A DNA stretch of 64,000 nucleotides from Vibrio ezurae NBRC 102218 (lineage in GTDB: Bacteria; Pseudomonadota; Gammaproteobacteria; Enterobacterales; Vibrionaceae), in contig NZ_BATM01000008.1 in NCBI RefSeq assembly GCF_000467185.1, positions 1-64,000 of the forward strand. Direction: 5' to 3'. Below are positions 1-10,952 of the stretch, piece after piece. The notes under the pieces are model-generated. The model did no database searches. It was not told the origin of the DNA and saw only the letters and a program-made list of their open reading frames with translations. How positions within the stretch are numbered: the first letter of the stretch is position 1; each line of letters begins with the position of its first letter. Made by a program: the position numbers and the translations under genes.

Positions 1-32
1 ACGATGTATCAAAAAAGTTCTGCCTTGTTCTC

Positions 33-85
33 ATCATTATTATTGCGCTATTTCTGATCACTTACTGAGTGTGATTGGTATGATT
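33..85 (+). repeat. Partial copy of a dispersed intergenic repeat (copy a)
   Basis: Bases about 41-78 resemble the right half of the repeat at 56523-56604: both carry a TATTTCTG(A/G)TCACT core followed by GTGTGATTGG. The left half cannot be aligned with confidence. It lies upstream of lapA, in the space where ihfB would be expected further left. It is probably a decayed member of a short MITE-like intergenic family. The alignment was done by eye. Confidence 0.5.
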
Positions 86-225
86 GTGCCAAGTGATGCA
101 AACTTAGCGTCAAAATGTCATTTTTGGATACTCAAGTTGATGATAATTATCGATTTAACATGGTGTAGAGTGGCGAATTACTGCATAATCAAAGATATTA
201 CACTGATTTTAAAAGGGTCATCCTA

Positions 226-531
226 GTGAAAATTTTGAAGATAGCGTTGGTGCTGGTTCTGTTTTTAATAGCATTAGCATTAGGCGCACAAAATCAAGAA
301 GTTGTGACTTTTGACTACTTATTAGCAGAAAGTAATTTTCATCTATCCACCTTGATTGGCATTGTATTTGTGACGGGTTTTGTCATTGCGGGAGTTATTT
401 TCGGTAGTATGCTCTTCCGCTCTCGACTTCAGGTAAGAAAGCTTAATCGCAAGCTGAAAAAGCTCACCCCTCAAATTACTCCTGCGACGTCCACCGCGAC
501 TGTCCCGGCGACAGATAAGTCTAATAAGTAA
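226..531 (+). CDS. lapA: LapA, inner-membrane lipopolysaccharide assembly protein
   Basis: A 101-residue protein of the DUF1049/LapA (YciS) family. Two hydrophobic segments (about residues 5-22 and 40-62) flank a short loop containing GAQN and the FDYLLA stretch typical of the family. A basic coiled tail (RSRLQVRKLNRKLKK) follows. The start is GTG at 226, a few bases after an AAAAGGG ribosome-binding site. In E. coli LapA works with LapB in controlling LPS synthesis through FtsH and LpxC. lapB starts 8 bp after the stop, so the two are almost certainly co-transcribed. Confidence 0.93.
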   Translation: MKILKIALVLVLFLIALALGAQNQEVVTFDYLLAESNFHLSTLIGIVFVTGFVIAGVIFGSMLFRSRLQVRKLNRKLKKLTPQITPATSTATVPATDKSNK

Positions 532-539
532 TTTGCTAA

Positions 540-1709
540 ATGCTTGAACTACTGTTTCTACTCTTACCAATTGCAGCAGCCTATGGATGGTACATGGGTC
601 AACGCAGTGCGCGTCAAGATAATCAGAGACAATCCAACCAGATCTCTCGTCAATACGTTCACGGCTTAAACCTATTACTGTCAGAACAGTCTGATAAAGC
701 GGTTGACCACTTTATTGAACTGTTACAGGTGGACGATGAGACCATTGATACCCATTTAGCGCTAGGTAACTTATTTCGTTCAAGAGGTGAGGTAGATAGA
801 GCTATTCGTATTCACCAAAGCCTGATCTCACGTACTGAGTTGACCATAGACCAAAAAAACATTGCCTTGCAGCAGCTGGCGAAAGATTACATGGTGTCCG
901 GTTTTTTGGATCGCGCTGAGAAAATCTATGAGCAGTTGGTGGATGAGCCTGATCATAAAGAGCCAGCACTGCAACAGTTAGTCGCCATCTATCAACAGAC
1001 TAAAGAGTGGAATAAAGCCATTCACTACGCAGGAATGCTAGTGAAAATGGGTCGTAAAAAAATGCGCACCAGTATCTCGCATTATTGGTGTGAGTTGGCG
1101 ATTCATGAGAAGGCATTTGGTAAACGTAATAAATGCATTCAATACTTTAAAAAAGCCCTGTCTGAAGACCCTAAATGCGTGCGCGCGAATATTTCTCTTG
1201 GCCGCATCTATATGGAAACCGAGGAATATTCAAAGGCGCTGCGCTATTTAGAAGCGATCTTAGCCCAAGACGTGGACTATGTGAGTGAGGTTTTACCGAA
1301 CATTGCTGATTGCTATCGTCATTTAGGATTAGAGTCAGATTTGCTGTCGTTTCTGCGTCAATGCATGGAGAAAAATGCGGGCGTATCGGTTGAGTTGATG
1401 CTGGCACAAATTGTCGCACAACATGAGGGCAGCGTCGCCGCTCAAGAGTTGATGACCCGTCAGCTGACTAAAAACCCAACCATGAAAGGCTTTTATCGCT
1501 TGATTGATTATCATGCTGCTGAAGCGGAAGAGGGCAGTGCAAAAGACAGTTTAACCCACCTGCAAGCGATGGTTGGTGAACAACTTAAAGTTAAGCCTCA
1601 TCATCGATGTCGAAAATGTGGTTATTCTACCCACGCTCTCCATTGGCACTGTCCTTCGTGCCGCAGTTGGGGCAGTATCAAGCCTATTCGTGGCTTAGAC
1701 GGAGAATAA
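540..1709 (+). CDS. lapB: LapB, TPR-containing LPS assembly regulator
   Basis: 389 residues, the usual LapB (YciM) length. An N-terminal membrane anchor (ELLFLLLPIAAAYGWYMG, residues 3-20) is followed by tetratricopeptide repeats over most of the protein. The C-terminal rubredoxin-like metal-binding knuckle has two CxxC pairs (CRKCGY and CPSCRSWG). LapB acts at the cytoplasmic face of the inner membrane as an adaptor that lets FtsH degrade LpxC, balancing LPS and phospholipid synthesis. It sits directly after lapA and before pyrF, as in E. coli. Confidence 0.95.
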   Translation: MLELLFLLLPIAAAYGWYMGQRSARQDNQRQSNQISRQYVHGLNLLLSEQSDKAVDHFIELLQVDDETIDTHLALGNLFRSRGEVDRAIRIHQSLISRTELTIDQKNIALQQLAKDYMVSGFLDRAEKIYEQLVDEPDHKEPALQQLVAIYQQTKEWNKAIHYAGMLVKMGRKKMRTSISHYWCELAIHEKAFGKRNKCIQYFKKALSEDPKCVRANISLGRIYMETEEYSKALRYLEAILAQDVDYVSEVLPNIADCYRHLGLESDLLSFLRQCMEKNAGVSVELMLAQIVAQHEGSVAAQELMTRQLTKNPTMKGFYRLIDYHAAEAEEGSAKDSLTHLQAMVGEQLKVKPHHRCRKCGYSTHALHWHCPSCRSWGSIKPIRGLDGE

Positions 1710-1797
1710 AAGCCACACTAGCTCTAACATTCTGCTGCATAGGAGGTTAGAATAGGCGTGCTTTACTCTTTATCCCCTCTAATTAGGAGACCCTTCG

Positions 1798-2490
1798 ATG
1801 GATCAAAAAGTGATTGTTGCCTTAGACTACGACAACAAAACTGACGCTTTAAACTTTGTTGACCGAATTGACCCTGCTTCTTGCCGCCTTAAAGTAGGCA
1901 AAGAAATGTTCACTCTATTTGGCCCTGAGTTTGTAAAACAACTCCATCAGAAAGGCTTTTCTGTATTTCTAGACCTTAAATTTCATGATATCCCTAACAC
2001 GTGTTCAAAAGCCGTTCGTGCGGCCGCAGAAATGGGTGTGTGGATGGTGAACGTTCACGCCAGTGGTGGCGAGCGCATGATGACAGCTTCACGCGAGATC
2101 TTAGAACCCTACGGTAAAGACCGCCCACTATTAATTGGTGTCACCGTATTAACCAGCATGGAACAAGCGGATTTAGCGGGTATTGGCTTAAATGTGCAGC
2201 CTGCTGAGCAAGTATTGCGTTTAGCGAATTTGACTAAAAATAGCGGTTTAGATGGCGTGGTATGTTCAGCTCAAGAAGCGAACTTCTTAAAAACTGAACT
2301 TGGTCAACAATTTAAACTCGTGACTCCGGGGATTCGTCCTGCGGGTGCTGATGTGGGTGACCAAAAACGCATCATGACACCTGTTGATGCAATTCAGGCG
2401 GGGTCTGACTACCTTGTGATTGGCCGTCCAATTACACAAGCAGCTGATCCTGCAAAAGTATTAGCGCAAATTAACGCGACTCTTGCTTAA
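1798..2490 (+). CDS. pyrF: Orotidine 5'-phosphate decarboxylase
   Basis: 230 residues. Converts OMP to UMP, the last step of de novo pyrimidine synthesis. The catalytic signature DxKxxD is visible in DLKFHDIP (D59, K61, D64), with another active-site lysine in LKVGK near residue 32. The C-terminal phosphate-binding loop reads VIGRPI. A good Shine-Dalgarno (TTAGGAGA) precedes the ATG. It follows lapB by about 90 bp and ends before a perfect hairpin at 2507-2531. Confidence 0.97.
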   Translation: MDQKVIVALDYDNKTDALNFVDRIDPASCRLKVGKEMFTLFGPEFVKQLHQKGFSVFLDLKFHDIPNTCSKAVRAAAEMGVWMVNVHASGGERMMTASREILEPYGKDRPLLIGVTVLTSMEQADLAGIGLNVQPAEQVLRLANLTKNSGLDGVVCSAQEANFLKTELGQQFKLVTPGIRPAGADVGDQKRIMTPVDAIQAGSDYLVIGRPITQAADPAKVLAQINATLA

Positions 2491-2506
2491 TTGCTAACTA
2501 ATACCA

Positions 2507-2531
2507 AGCATGCAGAGCTTCTCTGCATGCT
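2507..2531. terminator. Perfect hairpin between convergent pyrF and miaE
   Basis: Arms AGCATGCAGAG and CTCTGCATGCT form 11 perfect base pairs around a CTT loop. The stem sits in the gap between pyrF (rightward) and miaE (leftward). Neither side has a strong U-tract, so it may be a weak bidirectional terminator or a 3'-end stabilising stem. Confidence 0.6.
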
Positions 2532-2551
2532 CATTTCACCTTAATTCTTCT

Positions 2552-3322
2552 CTATAAAACCGCTTCGGCAACCGGCACGCCACTATGAAATTTAAATTCA
2601 TGGTCGTCAGAGCTGATTAGCTGCGCTTCTACGTTGGCAAAATAGTCAATTCGTTCACTGATATCTTCCCCAGCAATTTGCTCAGCCAAACTTAGGTAAT
2701 CTTGATAGTGACGCGCCTCAGAGCGAAGTAGCGAAATATAGAAAGTGCGAATATCCTCATCCATATAAGGGGCGAGGGCTGCAAATCGCTCACAAGAACG
2801 CGCTTCTATAAAGGCACCGATAATTAATTTATCAATTAAGGTTTGTGGCTCATACGTGCGTACGTGTTTGAGCAACCCTTTGGCGTAACGGCCAGCAGGT
2901 ACGTGTTGGTATTCAATACCTCTGCTGACCATGATTTCAAGAACTTGGTAAAAGTGATGCAGTTCTTCTTTGATCAATAGCACCATCTTATCGATAAGAT
3001 CTTGGCTATAAGGAGACTCAGACTGGGCAATAATGCCTTTAGAAATATTACTTTTTCCTTTTAGGCTAGCCAAATCGCCGACGCCTTTATAAGCAAATTC
3101 TTCGTAAGGTTTAAACCAGTCCAGCATTTGCTGTTTACTGTCGTTATTCGCGGCGTACTTGCGGATTAAAAACATCGCTGATTGACCGGCTTTTAACTCA
3201 CACAATAGATGATCAATAAGCACAATCGGTAATCGCTCCGGTTTTTTCGCTTCATCAATCCATTGGGTTGGGGTTGTACAGTTGAGAAATTGGTGAATAG
3301 GGGCAAGCAGTTGTTGATACAT
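2552..3322 (-). CDS. miaE: tRNA 2-methylthio-N6-isopentenyladenosine-37 hydroxylase
   Basis: 256 residues, MiaE family. This di-iron oxygenase hydroxylates ms2i6A37 in tRNA. Ferritin-like helices carry the expected iron ligands: EELHH near residues 119-123, the glutamate in EARSCERF, and a second ExxH in SEARHYQDY. Transcribed leftward, convergent with pyrF and divergent from cysB. MiaE occurs in Vibrio, Salmonella and Pseudomonas but not in E. coli K-12. No truncation is seen. Confidence 0.93.
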   Translation of the reverse strand: MYQQLLAPIHQFLNCTTPTQWIDEAKKPERLPIVLIDHLLCELKAGQSAMFLIRKYAANNDSKQQMLDWFKPYEEFAYKGVGDLASLKGKSNISKGIIAQSESPYSQDLIDKMVLLIKEELHHFYQVLEIMVSRGIEYQHVPAGRYAKGLLKHVRTYEPQTLIDKLIIGAFIEARSCERFAALAPYMDEDIRTFYISLLRSEARHYQDYLSLAEQIAGEDISERIDYFANVEAQLISSDDHEFKFHSGVPVAEAVL

Positions 3323-3464
3323 ATGGGGTCCAGAATGAGTTTAGCTAGGGCTAGCCTAAGAAAATTGTCTTGAGATGTCTATAAAGTGATGAATTGTTCA
3401 TGATAATTAACGAAACTACTATTCAATATATACAAAAAGCGTTATAACTAATCATTATATATAA

Positions 3465-4457
<993 letters not shown>

Positions 4458-4507
4458 TCATTTCTAATTGGCAGACTTCCCTCTAGAATACTCCGCTAGG
4501 GGGAAGC

Positions 4508-5698
4508 ATGCGCACTCAATATATTCAACTCGATCACTTACTGCTTAAGCATCAACACTATTGGCGCTTTGAGCCTTTTCACGCCAGTCAAACGGTAGAG
4601 CATCGTTTTACTCAAACAGCATTGGGTACATGGCTTGATAGCCTCTCTATGTCGGATGTACAGCGTCTAAAGCAAGACTTACCCAGTATCTTGTGCCAGT
4701 TAAGCGAGTATCTGCCACAACTGCCTGAATTGACCCAGCTTTGCCTGTTGGAAAAAAGTACCAGTATGCCATTGGCGCTGAACTCGCATTTAAGTTCAGG
4801 CATACCGGGACGCAAACTGTCGCAAATTGCCGCTATGGGGGCAGAGGCTTTGGGCACCCATCATGGCAGTGAATGGTTGGAATGGTGCGCAGGTAAGGGA
4901 TTTTTAGGACGCATTTTAGCGCATCATTCAGAGCAGGATGTAACCAGTTTTGAGTGGCAAGAGTCCTTGTGTCAGCAAGGTCAACTTGATGCGAATAAAC
5001 AACAGCTTCCGCTACGTTTTGTACAAGGGGATGCGTTTGATTGTGACCATCAGCAGGTTTTTAATGAGCATCAGCATGCGGTAGCCTTACACGCCTGTGG
5101 TGATTTACATGTGCGCTTAATGCAACATGCGAGTCACTACCAACTTCCCGCTCTGTCTATCGCGCCGTGCTGTTATCATTTGATACAAGAGGATGCCTAT
5201 CAGCCATTGTCCGACATTGGTAAAAGCTCCTTGCTCGCACTGTCAAAAGCTGAGCTTCGTATACCACTTCAAGAAACCGTAACTGGGGGAGAGCGAGTAC
5301 AAAAGCACCGCTTCTTAGAAATGAGTTATCGGCTGGGTTTAGATGAGTTATTACGCCGCGAGCTTGATTTTAAAGAGTACCAACCGATTCCAAGTGTGAA
5401 AAAATCACAGTTACAGCTAGGGTTTCATGCATTTTGTCAGTGGGCGACTGAGCGCAAGGGATTGGCGTTACCCGATTGCGATTTTGCTCATTATCAAACA
5501 CTGGGTGAGCAGCGCTTTGTGAGAATGGAGAAGCTAAGCCTAGTGCAAATGGCTTTTCACCGCCCGTTAGAGCTGTGGTTGGTAATGGATAAAGCGTTGT
5601 TTTTGAAAGAACGTGGTTATCGAGTGAATCTAACGGAATTTTGCGACAAAAAAATAACACCGCGTAATATTTTAATACACGCGGTGTTATCTAGATAA
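4508..5698 (+). CDS. SAM-dependent methyltransferase (Methyltransf_32-like)
   Basis: 396 residues. A Rossmann SAM-binding motif is visible in LEWCAGKGFLGRIL (about residues 120-133). ALHACGDL and the SIAPCCYHL stretch further on resemble the cofactor pocket and the PCCYH motif of the Methyltransf_32 family. The substrate is unknown to me. The start at 4508 follows a GGGGGAAGC ribosome-binding site 50 bp after cysB. The last codons lie inside an 11-bp stem (5654-5690) that looks like the terminator of the convergent ald gene. Function beyond methyl transfer is not assigned. Confidence 0.8.
   Translation: MRTQYIQLDHLLLKHQHYWRFEPFHASQTVEHRFTQTALGTWLDSLSMSDVQRLKQDLPSILCQLSEYLPQLPELTQLCLLEKSTSMPLALNSHLSSGIPGRKLSQIAAMGAEALGTHHGSEWLEWCAGKGFLGRILAHHSEQDVTSFEWQESLCQQGQLDANKQQLPLRFVQGDAFDCDHQQVFNEHQHAVALHACGDLHVRLMQHASHYQLPALSIAPCCYHLIQEDAYQPLSDIGKSSLLALSKAELRIPLQETVTGGERVQKHRFLEMSYRLGLDELLRRELDFKEYQPIPSVKKSQLQLGFHAFCQWATERKGLALPDCDFAHYQTLGEQRFVRMEKLSLVQMAFHRPLELWLVMDKALFLKERGYRVNLTEFCDKKITPRNILIHAVLSR
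5654..5690 (-). terminator. Terminator of ald, embedded in the 3' coding end of the convergent methyltransferase
   Basis: Arms ATAACACCGCG and CGCGGTGTTAT (11 perfect pairs) enclose a 15-nt AT-rich loop. Read on the minus strand, the stem is followed by a run of seven T, as an intrinsic terminator requires. It therefore ends ald transcripts although it lies within the last codons of the plus-strand methyltransferase gene. Confidence 0.85.
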
Positions 5699-5704
5699 AC
5701 AGAA

Positions 5705-6829
5705 TTAGTGGACTTTTGCGATGGCTTCCGCTGGATCTACGTATTCTAGGTCAAAATTCTCAGCCACTTCTTTGCAGGTGACCATGCCGTGAATGACATT
5801 TAGACCATTTAAGAAGCCTTGATCTTCAGTTAACGCGTCTTTATAACCTTTGTTCGCCAGTCGCAGAATATACGGCAAGGTGGCATTATTTAGGGCGTAA
5901 GTAGAGGTTCTTGCTACGGCGCCTGGCATATTAGCCACACAATAATGCACTACATCGTCCACTAGGTAGATAGGGTCGGCGTGTGTCGTAGCGTGCGAGG
6001 TTTCAAAACAGCCTCCCTGATCGATCGCTACATCCACAACGGCTGCACCCGGTTTCATAGATTTTATGTGTCTTTTTGTTACAAGCTTCGGTGCGGCAGC
6101 GCCAGGGATAAGCACAGCGCCTATGACTAAGTCAGCGTCAAGAACATGACGATTTAGCGCCTCTTCTGTGGAGTAAACCACTTTTGCTCGCCCTTGGAAT
6201 TCTTCATCCAATGCACGCAGTGTGTGCATATTGCGATCTAAGATAGTGACGTCAGCACGCATACCGACCGCCATTCTAGCGGCGTTTGAACCCACCACAC
6301 CACCACCAATCACGACCACTTTTGCCGGCTCCACACCCGGTACGCCACCAAGCAGTAAACCGCGTCCAGCATTAGATTTTTCTAATGCTTGAGCACCCGC
6401 TTGAATTGACATTCTGCCAGCCACTTCCGACATTGGCGCTAAAAGAGGTAACTGATTTAAGTGGTCGGTCACGGTTTCATATGCAATGCATACCGCTTTG
6501 CTATTGATTAGTTCCTCAGTTTGTGGAAAATCAGGAGCTAAGTGTAAATAAGTAAACAATATTTGCCCTTCGCGAAGCATTGCTCGTTCGATGGCTTGAG
6601 GTTCTTTTACCTTTACGATCATCTCGGCTTGAGCAAAAATTTCCGTTGCGGTTGGAAGAATGGATGCACCTGCTGCGATATAATCATCGTCGCTGAAACC
6701 AATGCCCGAACCGGCTTGCGTTTCAACGATGACTTGATGCCCGTTAGAGGTCACTTCTCTTACGCTATCTGGGACCATACCTACTCGATATTCATGGTTC
6801 TTGATCTCTTTAGGGATACCAATGATCAT
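5705..6829 (-). CDS. ald: Alanine dehydrogenase
   Basis: 374 residues, the standard length. Catalyses NAD-dependent oxidative deamination of L-alanine to pyruvate. The N-terminal IPKEIKNHEYRVGMVP signature is clear, as is a substrate-region histidine in YLHLAP. The NAD-binding Rossmann motif is GGGVVGSNAARMA (about residues 175-187). Near the C-terminus, the VANMPGAVARTST stretch is typical of Ald. It is divergent from lrp, and Lrp regulation of ald is a common arrangement in Gammaproteobacteria. Confidence 0.95.
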   Translation of the reverse strand: MIIGIPKEIKNHEYRVGMVPDSVREVTSNGHQVIVETQAGSGIGFSDDDYIAAGASILPTATEIFAQAEMIVKVKEPQAIERAMLREGQILFTYLHLAPDFPQTEELINSKAVCIAYETVTDHLNQLPLLAPMSEVAGRMSIQAGAQALEKSNAGRGLLLGGVPGVEPAKVVVIGGGVVGSNAARMAVGMRADVTILDRNMHTLRALDEEFQGRAKVVYSTEEALNRHVLDADLVIGAVLIPGAAAPKLVTKRHIKSMKPGAAVVDVAIDQGGCFETSHATTHADPIYLVDDVVHYCVANMPGAVARTSTYALNNATLPYILRLANKGYKDALTEDQGFLNGLNVIHGMVTCKEVAENFDLEYVDPAEAIAKVH

Positions 6830-6925
6830 CCTGACTCCTTATTGTTTTATAGTTGTATTAGCTGTATATCTAGCTCTTATTGGGTGTTATCTACTAGTAT
6901 AGTGTTATTTATATAAAATTTGATG

Positions 6926-6940
6926 CTGAATATTTTAATA
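6926..6940. promoter_or_regulatory. Candidate Lrp-binding site
   Basis: CTGAATATTTTAATA matches the E. coli Lrp consensus YAGHAWATTWTDCTR at 13 of 15 positions by eye. It sits in the ald/lrp divergent promoter region, about 45 bp before the lrp start. That would suit autoregulation or control of ald. The region is AT-rich, so chance matches are likely. Confidence 0.4.
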
Positions 6941-6985
6941 TTGTAGTGTATGTTGTTGCAAGGAAGTAAAAAGGTGGAGCAAAGC

Positions 6986-7477
6986 ATGATAGAAGCGAGT
7001 AAACCGTCCAAGGAACTGGATCGTATAGACAGAAATATTCTTAGTGAATTACAAAAAGATGGTCGAATTTCGAATGTAGAACTGTCTAAACGAGTTGGTT
7101 TATCTCCAACGCCTTGTTTGGAAAGGGTGCGACGTTTAGAGCGTCAAAACTATATTTTAGGATATACCGCGCAATTAAACCCACAATACCTAGACGCATC
7201 ACTATTGGTGTTTGTCGAAATCACTCTCAACCGTGGCGCGCCGGATGTATTTGAACAGTTCAATGAAGCGGTACAAAAACTGGATGATATTCAGGAATGT
7301 CATTTAGTGTCGGGCGACTTTGATTACTTGTTAAAAACTCGAGTATCAGATATGGGAGCCTACCGTAAATTGTTAGGAGATACTCTTCTTCGTTTACCGG
7401 GTGTTAATGACACTCGTACATATGTTGTCATGGAAGAAGTGAAACAGAGCAACAACTTGGTTATCAAAACTCGTTAA
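6986..7477 (+). CDS. lrp: Leucine-responsive regulatory protein
   Basis: 163 residues with an AsnC/Lrp helix-turn-helix (DRIDRNILSELQKDGRISNVELSKR, cited in part) and a C-terminal RAM effector domain. It is nearly identical to E. coli Lrp throughout, including VSGDFDYLLKTRV and LPGVNDTRTYVVMEEVKQSN. I chose the ATG at 6986, which has a GGTGGAG ribosome-binding site 6 bp upstream and gives the family length, over the in-frame ATG at 6950. A global regulator of amino-acid metabolism, it neighbours ald, a frequent Lrp target. Confidence 0.96.
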   Translation: MIEASKPSKELDRIDRNILSELQKDGRISNVELSKRVGLSPTPCLERVRRLERQNYILGYTAQLNPQYLDASLLVFVEITLNRGAPDVFEQFNEAVQKLDDIQECHLVSGDFDYLLKTRVSDMGAYRKLLGDTLLRLPGVNDTRTYVVMEEVKQSNNLVIKTR

Positions 7478-7560
7478 ATGACTATTCCCCAAGGTTCTAT
7501 TTGGGTTTTTGCCTCTGCATGTGTTTAAATGAAGGTAATCATGGGCGACAGTAGTCGCTC

Positions 7561-10500
7561 ATGTTATTTTTGTCCGACCTAGACTCACATGCAATGGATA
7601 TGTTGAAAAGAAATCCTAAAATTCGAACGATAGTTCACACGTCTCCAAAAAAATCGACTACTCATCTGTCAGGCATACAACGCTTGCGCGAAGGGTGCTT
7701 AATTATTGGGGTACTCATGGCCGTCTTAATGGCGGTATCTTTGATGTCATTTAACCCAGCTGATCCTTCTTGGTCACAGACCGCATGGGGTAGCGACGTT
7801 GCCAATGCGGGTGGACTGCTAGGTGCATGGGTCGGTGATACACTGCTATTTACCTTTGGTGTACTGGCTTACTTTATTCCGCCCATCATTATTTTATTGT
7901 CTTGGATTGTGTTTCGTAAACGTTCGCAGACTGAGCCAATTGATTTGATGTTGTGGGCAACAAGGTTGCTTGGTGGCGCACTATTGATAGTGACAAGCTG
8001 TGGTCTAGCGGACTTAAACTTTGATGATATCTGGTATTTCTCATCGGGTGGTGTTGTTGGTGATGTGATCGCAAGCCTTGCCTTGCCAACCTTAAACACA
8101 TTGGGCACTACATTAGCATTGCTCTTTATCTGGGGCGCATCCTTCACGTTATTTACCGGTCTTTCTTGGTTATCTATGGTTGAGCACATAGGGCAGGGGA
8201 CACTATCCTTGATTAGCTCGTGCCTAAACTTTGTTCGTGGTGATAAAGAGCAAGTGATAGAGCCAACTCGTCTTGATGATCAAAAACTGGTTTACGCGGA
8301 TACTACCCCAGAAGTGACTGCGCCAATGGACAGTGATGATTCGGTACCGAGCATTTCTACGGCAGATACGGCCTCTGAAGATGAGCCTTATAAGATCTAT
8401 ATGCCAGAGAGCAATGATGACGATACGTTTGCCTTTGATCGCGTAAATAACCTAAATGCGCCTATCGATCAGCTAGAGCGTGATGCGCAATTGGCAAACG
8501 ATTATGTCGATCTAGATCCATTGATGGATGAAATGCCTCCGCTTGATACTCCGATCGTCACATCAGCAGCGCAAGGTGCAGCAGCACCATCGGCATCAAT
8601 ACCGGAGCACGCACCGGTTGCCCAGAATACGCAACCCACACAACAATCGCAGCAAGGTATAGCATCTAACGATATTGCTGTGCCTAATCCAGTGCAGTCG
8701 CAAACTGCGCATGCAGCGGCAGGCACGCTTGCAAGTGCTGTCGTCGGCGCTGCTGCATCACAAGTGGCGGCAACACAATCCGCGCCAGTAGGGGAAACAC
8801 CGATTTACGAAAGTGCATCAACTGGCGTGAATCATGCGGACTTTGAAGCCACAACTATCCAAGATGATGATATTGAATTGGATGATGGCTTTACTGACTT
8901 TGACATCGATGAAGGTGACAAAGTGACGCCAAGTTTCTCTTCGCACAGCTTTGATGAAGTGGACGATAACGCAAGCACCATTGAACTTGAAAATGAGTTA
9001 GATGAGCCGTCTACGCCAGAAATGACCTTGGATGAACACACCGCAGTACACTCGGCGGGACACACTGAAGCGCAATTCGAAGCGCAAGAAGAATTTATAG
9101 AACCACAGCCAGTCGCTGCTTACGCTGCTGAGTCTGAAGTTATCGAAGAACCTCAGCCACTGCACGCTGAGCAAGATCAACCTTTCAATGAGCACGTATC
9201 TTCGGAAACGCCGTTGCAGCCTGCACCTGAAGCAGTAACAGAAGCAGAGCCAATGGCTGAAGCATTAGCTGTTGAGCATGAGCCAGCCGTTGATGATGAG
9301 CCTGTTGTTGAAGAAATGAGTGAGGCGGAAGCTTTTGCCAAACAAGTAGAAAGAGCAAGAGCTCGTGATGCGGCATCGCAAAACCCGTTCTTAATTCGTC
9401 AAGATGAGAATTTGCCGGCGGTCACGACACCACTGCCAACGCTGGAACTGCTTTATCACCCTGAGAAGCGTGAAAACAATATTGACCGAGAAGCCTTGCA
9501 AGGCATTGCTCGCTTGGTGGAATCAAAACTGGCGGATTATAAAATAAAAGCAACTGTGGCCGGTATTTTCCCTGGTCCGGTAATCACACGCTTTGAACTT
9601 GATCTCGCGCCTGGGGTCAAAGTGTCTAGAATCTCAAGTTTATCAATGGATTTGGCTCGTTCACTGTCTGCGTTAGCGGTACGTGTGGTTGAAGTTATTC
9701 CGGGTAAACCTTATGTGGGTCTAGAGCTGCCGAACATGACGCGTCAGACCGTGTACTTATCTGATGTGATTAGCAGCCCGCAATTCCAAGAAAATACATC
9801 ACCAACCGCGGTGGTATTAGGTCAGGACATTGCAGGCGATGCAGTGGTTGCTGATTTAGCAAAAATGCCACACGTATTGGTTGCTGGTACCACAGGTTCT
9901 GGTAAGTCGGTGGGTGTGAACGTCATGATTCTGAGTATGTTGTATAAATCAACGCCAGAAGACGTTCGCTTCATCATGATCGATCCAAAAATGCTGGAGC
10001 TATCCATCTACGAAGGTATTCCGCATCTTCTTTCAGAAGTTGTGACGGATATGAAAGATGCATCCAATGCATTGCGTTGGTGTGTTGGCGAGATGGAACG
10101 CCGTTATAAACTGATGTCAGCATTAGGCGTTCGTAACCTAAAAGGTTTCAACGACAAATTGAAAATGGCGGCCGATGCAGGTTACCCAATTCAAGACCCA
10201 TTATGGAAGCCGGGCGATAGCATGGACGAAGAAGCGCCTATGCTAGAAAAACTGCCTTATATCGTGGTGATTGTGGATGAATTTGCCGACCTGATTATGG
10301 TAGTCGGTAAAAAAGTCGAAGAGTTGATTGCTCGTATCGCGCAAAAAGCACGTGCGGCAGGTATTCACCTTGTATTGGCAACGCAACGTCCATCGGTAGA
10401 TGTAATTACCGGTTTGATTAAAGCCAATATCCCAACGCGTGTGGCGTTTACGGTTTCTACCAAAACCGATTCGCGTACCATTTTGGATCAAGGTGGCGCT

Positions 10501-10920
10501 GAATCCTTACTGGGTATGGGTGATATGTTGTATTTACCACCGGGTTCAAGCCATACCATTCGTGTACACGGGGCATTTGCCTCCGATGATGATGTGCATG
10601 CGGTCGTGAATGACTGGAAAGCGCGTGGTAAACCACGTTACATCGAAGAGATCACTAAAGGTGAACCTTCACCGGATACGCTATTACCGGGTGAAAAAAT
10701 GGAAGGTGACGAAGACACTGACCCATTATTTGACCAAGTGGTTGAGCATGTCACAGAAACGCGTCGCGGTTCTGTGTCAGGCGTGCAACGTCGCTTCAAA
10801 ATCGGTTATAACCGAGCAGCACGTATTGTTGAGCAATTAGAAGCTCAAGGTATTGTTTCGGCGCCAGCACACAACGGTAATCGTGAGGTGCTTGCGCCAC
10901 CTCCAATTAAAGATATGTAA
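7561..10920 (+). CDS. ftsK: FtsK, septal DNA translocase
   Basis: 1119 residues. An N-terminal membrane domain has about four hydrophobic segments (residues 45-215). A long acidic linker rich in Glu, Ala, Gln and Pro (about 240-600) follows. The RecA-type motor has a Walker A GTTGSGKS near residue 777 and a Walker B in [10 protein letters not shown] near 900. The C-terminal gamma winged helix ([20 protein letters not shown]) recognises KOPS and activates XerCD. FtsK pumps chromosome dimers during division. In-frame ATGs at 7594 and 7600 are alternative starts; no start has a convincing ribosome-binding site. It lies between lrp and lolA, as in E. coli. Confidence 0.95.
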   Translation: MLFLSDLDSHAMDMLKRNPKIRTIVHTSPKKSTTHLSGIQRLREGCLIIGVLMAVLMAVSLMSFNPADPSWSQTAWGSDVANAGGLLGAWVGDTLLFTFGVLAYFIPPIIILLSWIVFRKRSQTEPIDLMLWATRLLGGALLIVTSCGLADLNFDDIWYFSSGGVVGDVIASLALPTLNTLGTTLALLFIWGASFTLFTGLSWLSMVEHIGQGTLSLISSCLNFVRGDKEQVIEPTRLDDQKLVYADTTPEVTAPMDSDDSVPSISTADTASEDEPYKIYMPESNDDDTFAFDRVNNLNAPIDQLERDAQLANDYVDLDPLMDEMPPLDTPIVTSAAQGAAAPSASIPEHAPVAQNTQPTQQSQQGIASNDIAVPNPVQSQTAHAAAGTLASAVVGAAASQVAATQSAPVGETPIYESASTGVNHADFEATTIQDDDIELDDGFTDFDIDEGDKVTPSFSSHSFDEVDDNASTIELENELDEPSTPEMTLDEHTAVHSAGHTEAQFEAQEEFIEPQPVAAYAAESEVIEEPQPLHAEQDQPFNEHVSSETPLQPAPEAVTEAEPMAEALAVEHEPAVDDEPVVEEMSEAEAFAKQVERARARDAASQNPFLIRQDENLPAVTTPLPTLELLYHPEKRENNIDREALQGIARLVESKLADYKIKATVAGIFPGPVITRFELDLAPGVKVSRISSLSMDLARSLSALAVRVVEVIPGKPYVGLELPNMTRQTVYLSDVISSPQFQENTSPTAVVLGQDIAGDAVVADLAKMPHVLVAGTTGSGKSVGVNVMILSMLYKSTPEDVRFIMIDPKMLELSIYEGIPHLLSEVVTDMKDASNALRWCVGEMERRYKLMSALGVRNLKGFNDKLKMAADAGYPIQDPLWKPGDSMDEEAPMLEKLPYIVVIVDEFADLIMVVGKKVEELIARIAQKARAAGIHLVLATQRPSVDVITGLIKANIPTRVAFTVSTKTDSRTILDQGGAESLLGMGDMLYLPPGSSHTIRVHGAFASDDDVHAVVNDWKARGKPRYIEEITKGEPSPDTLLPGEKMEGDEDTDPLFDQVVEHVTETRRGSVSGVQRRFKIGYNRAARIVEQLEAQGIVSAPAHNGNREVLAPPPIKDM

Positions 10921-10952
10921 TGGGCCTTTTGGCCCAGTTTTCAGAGAGTAAT

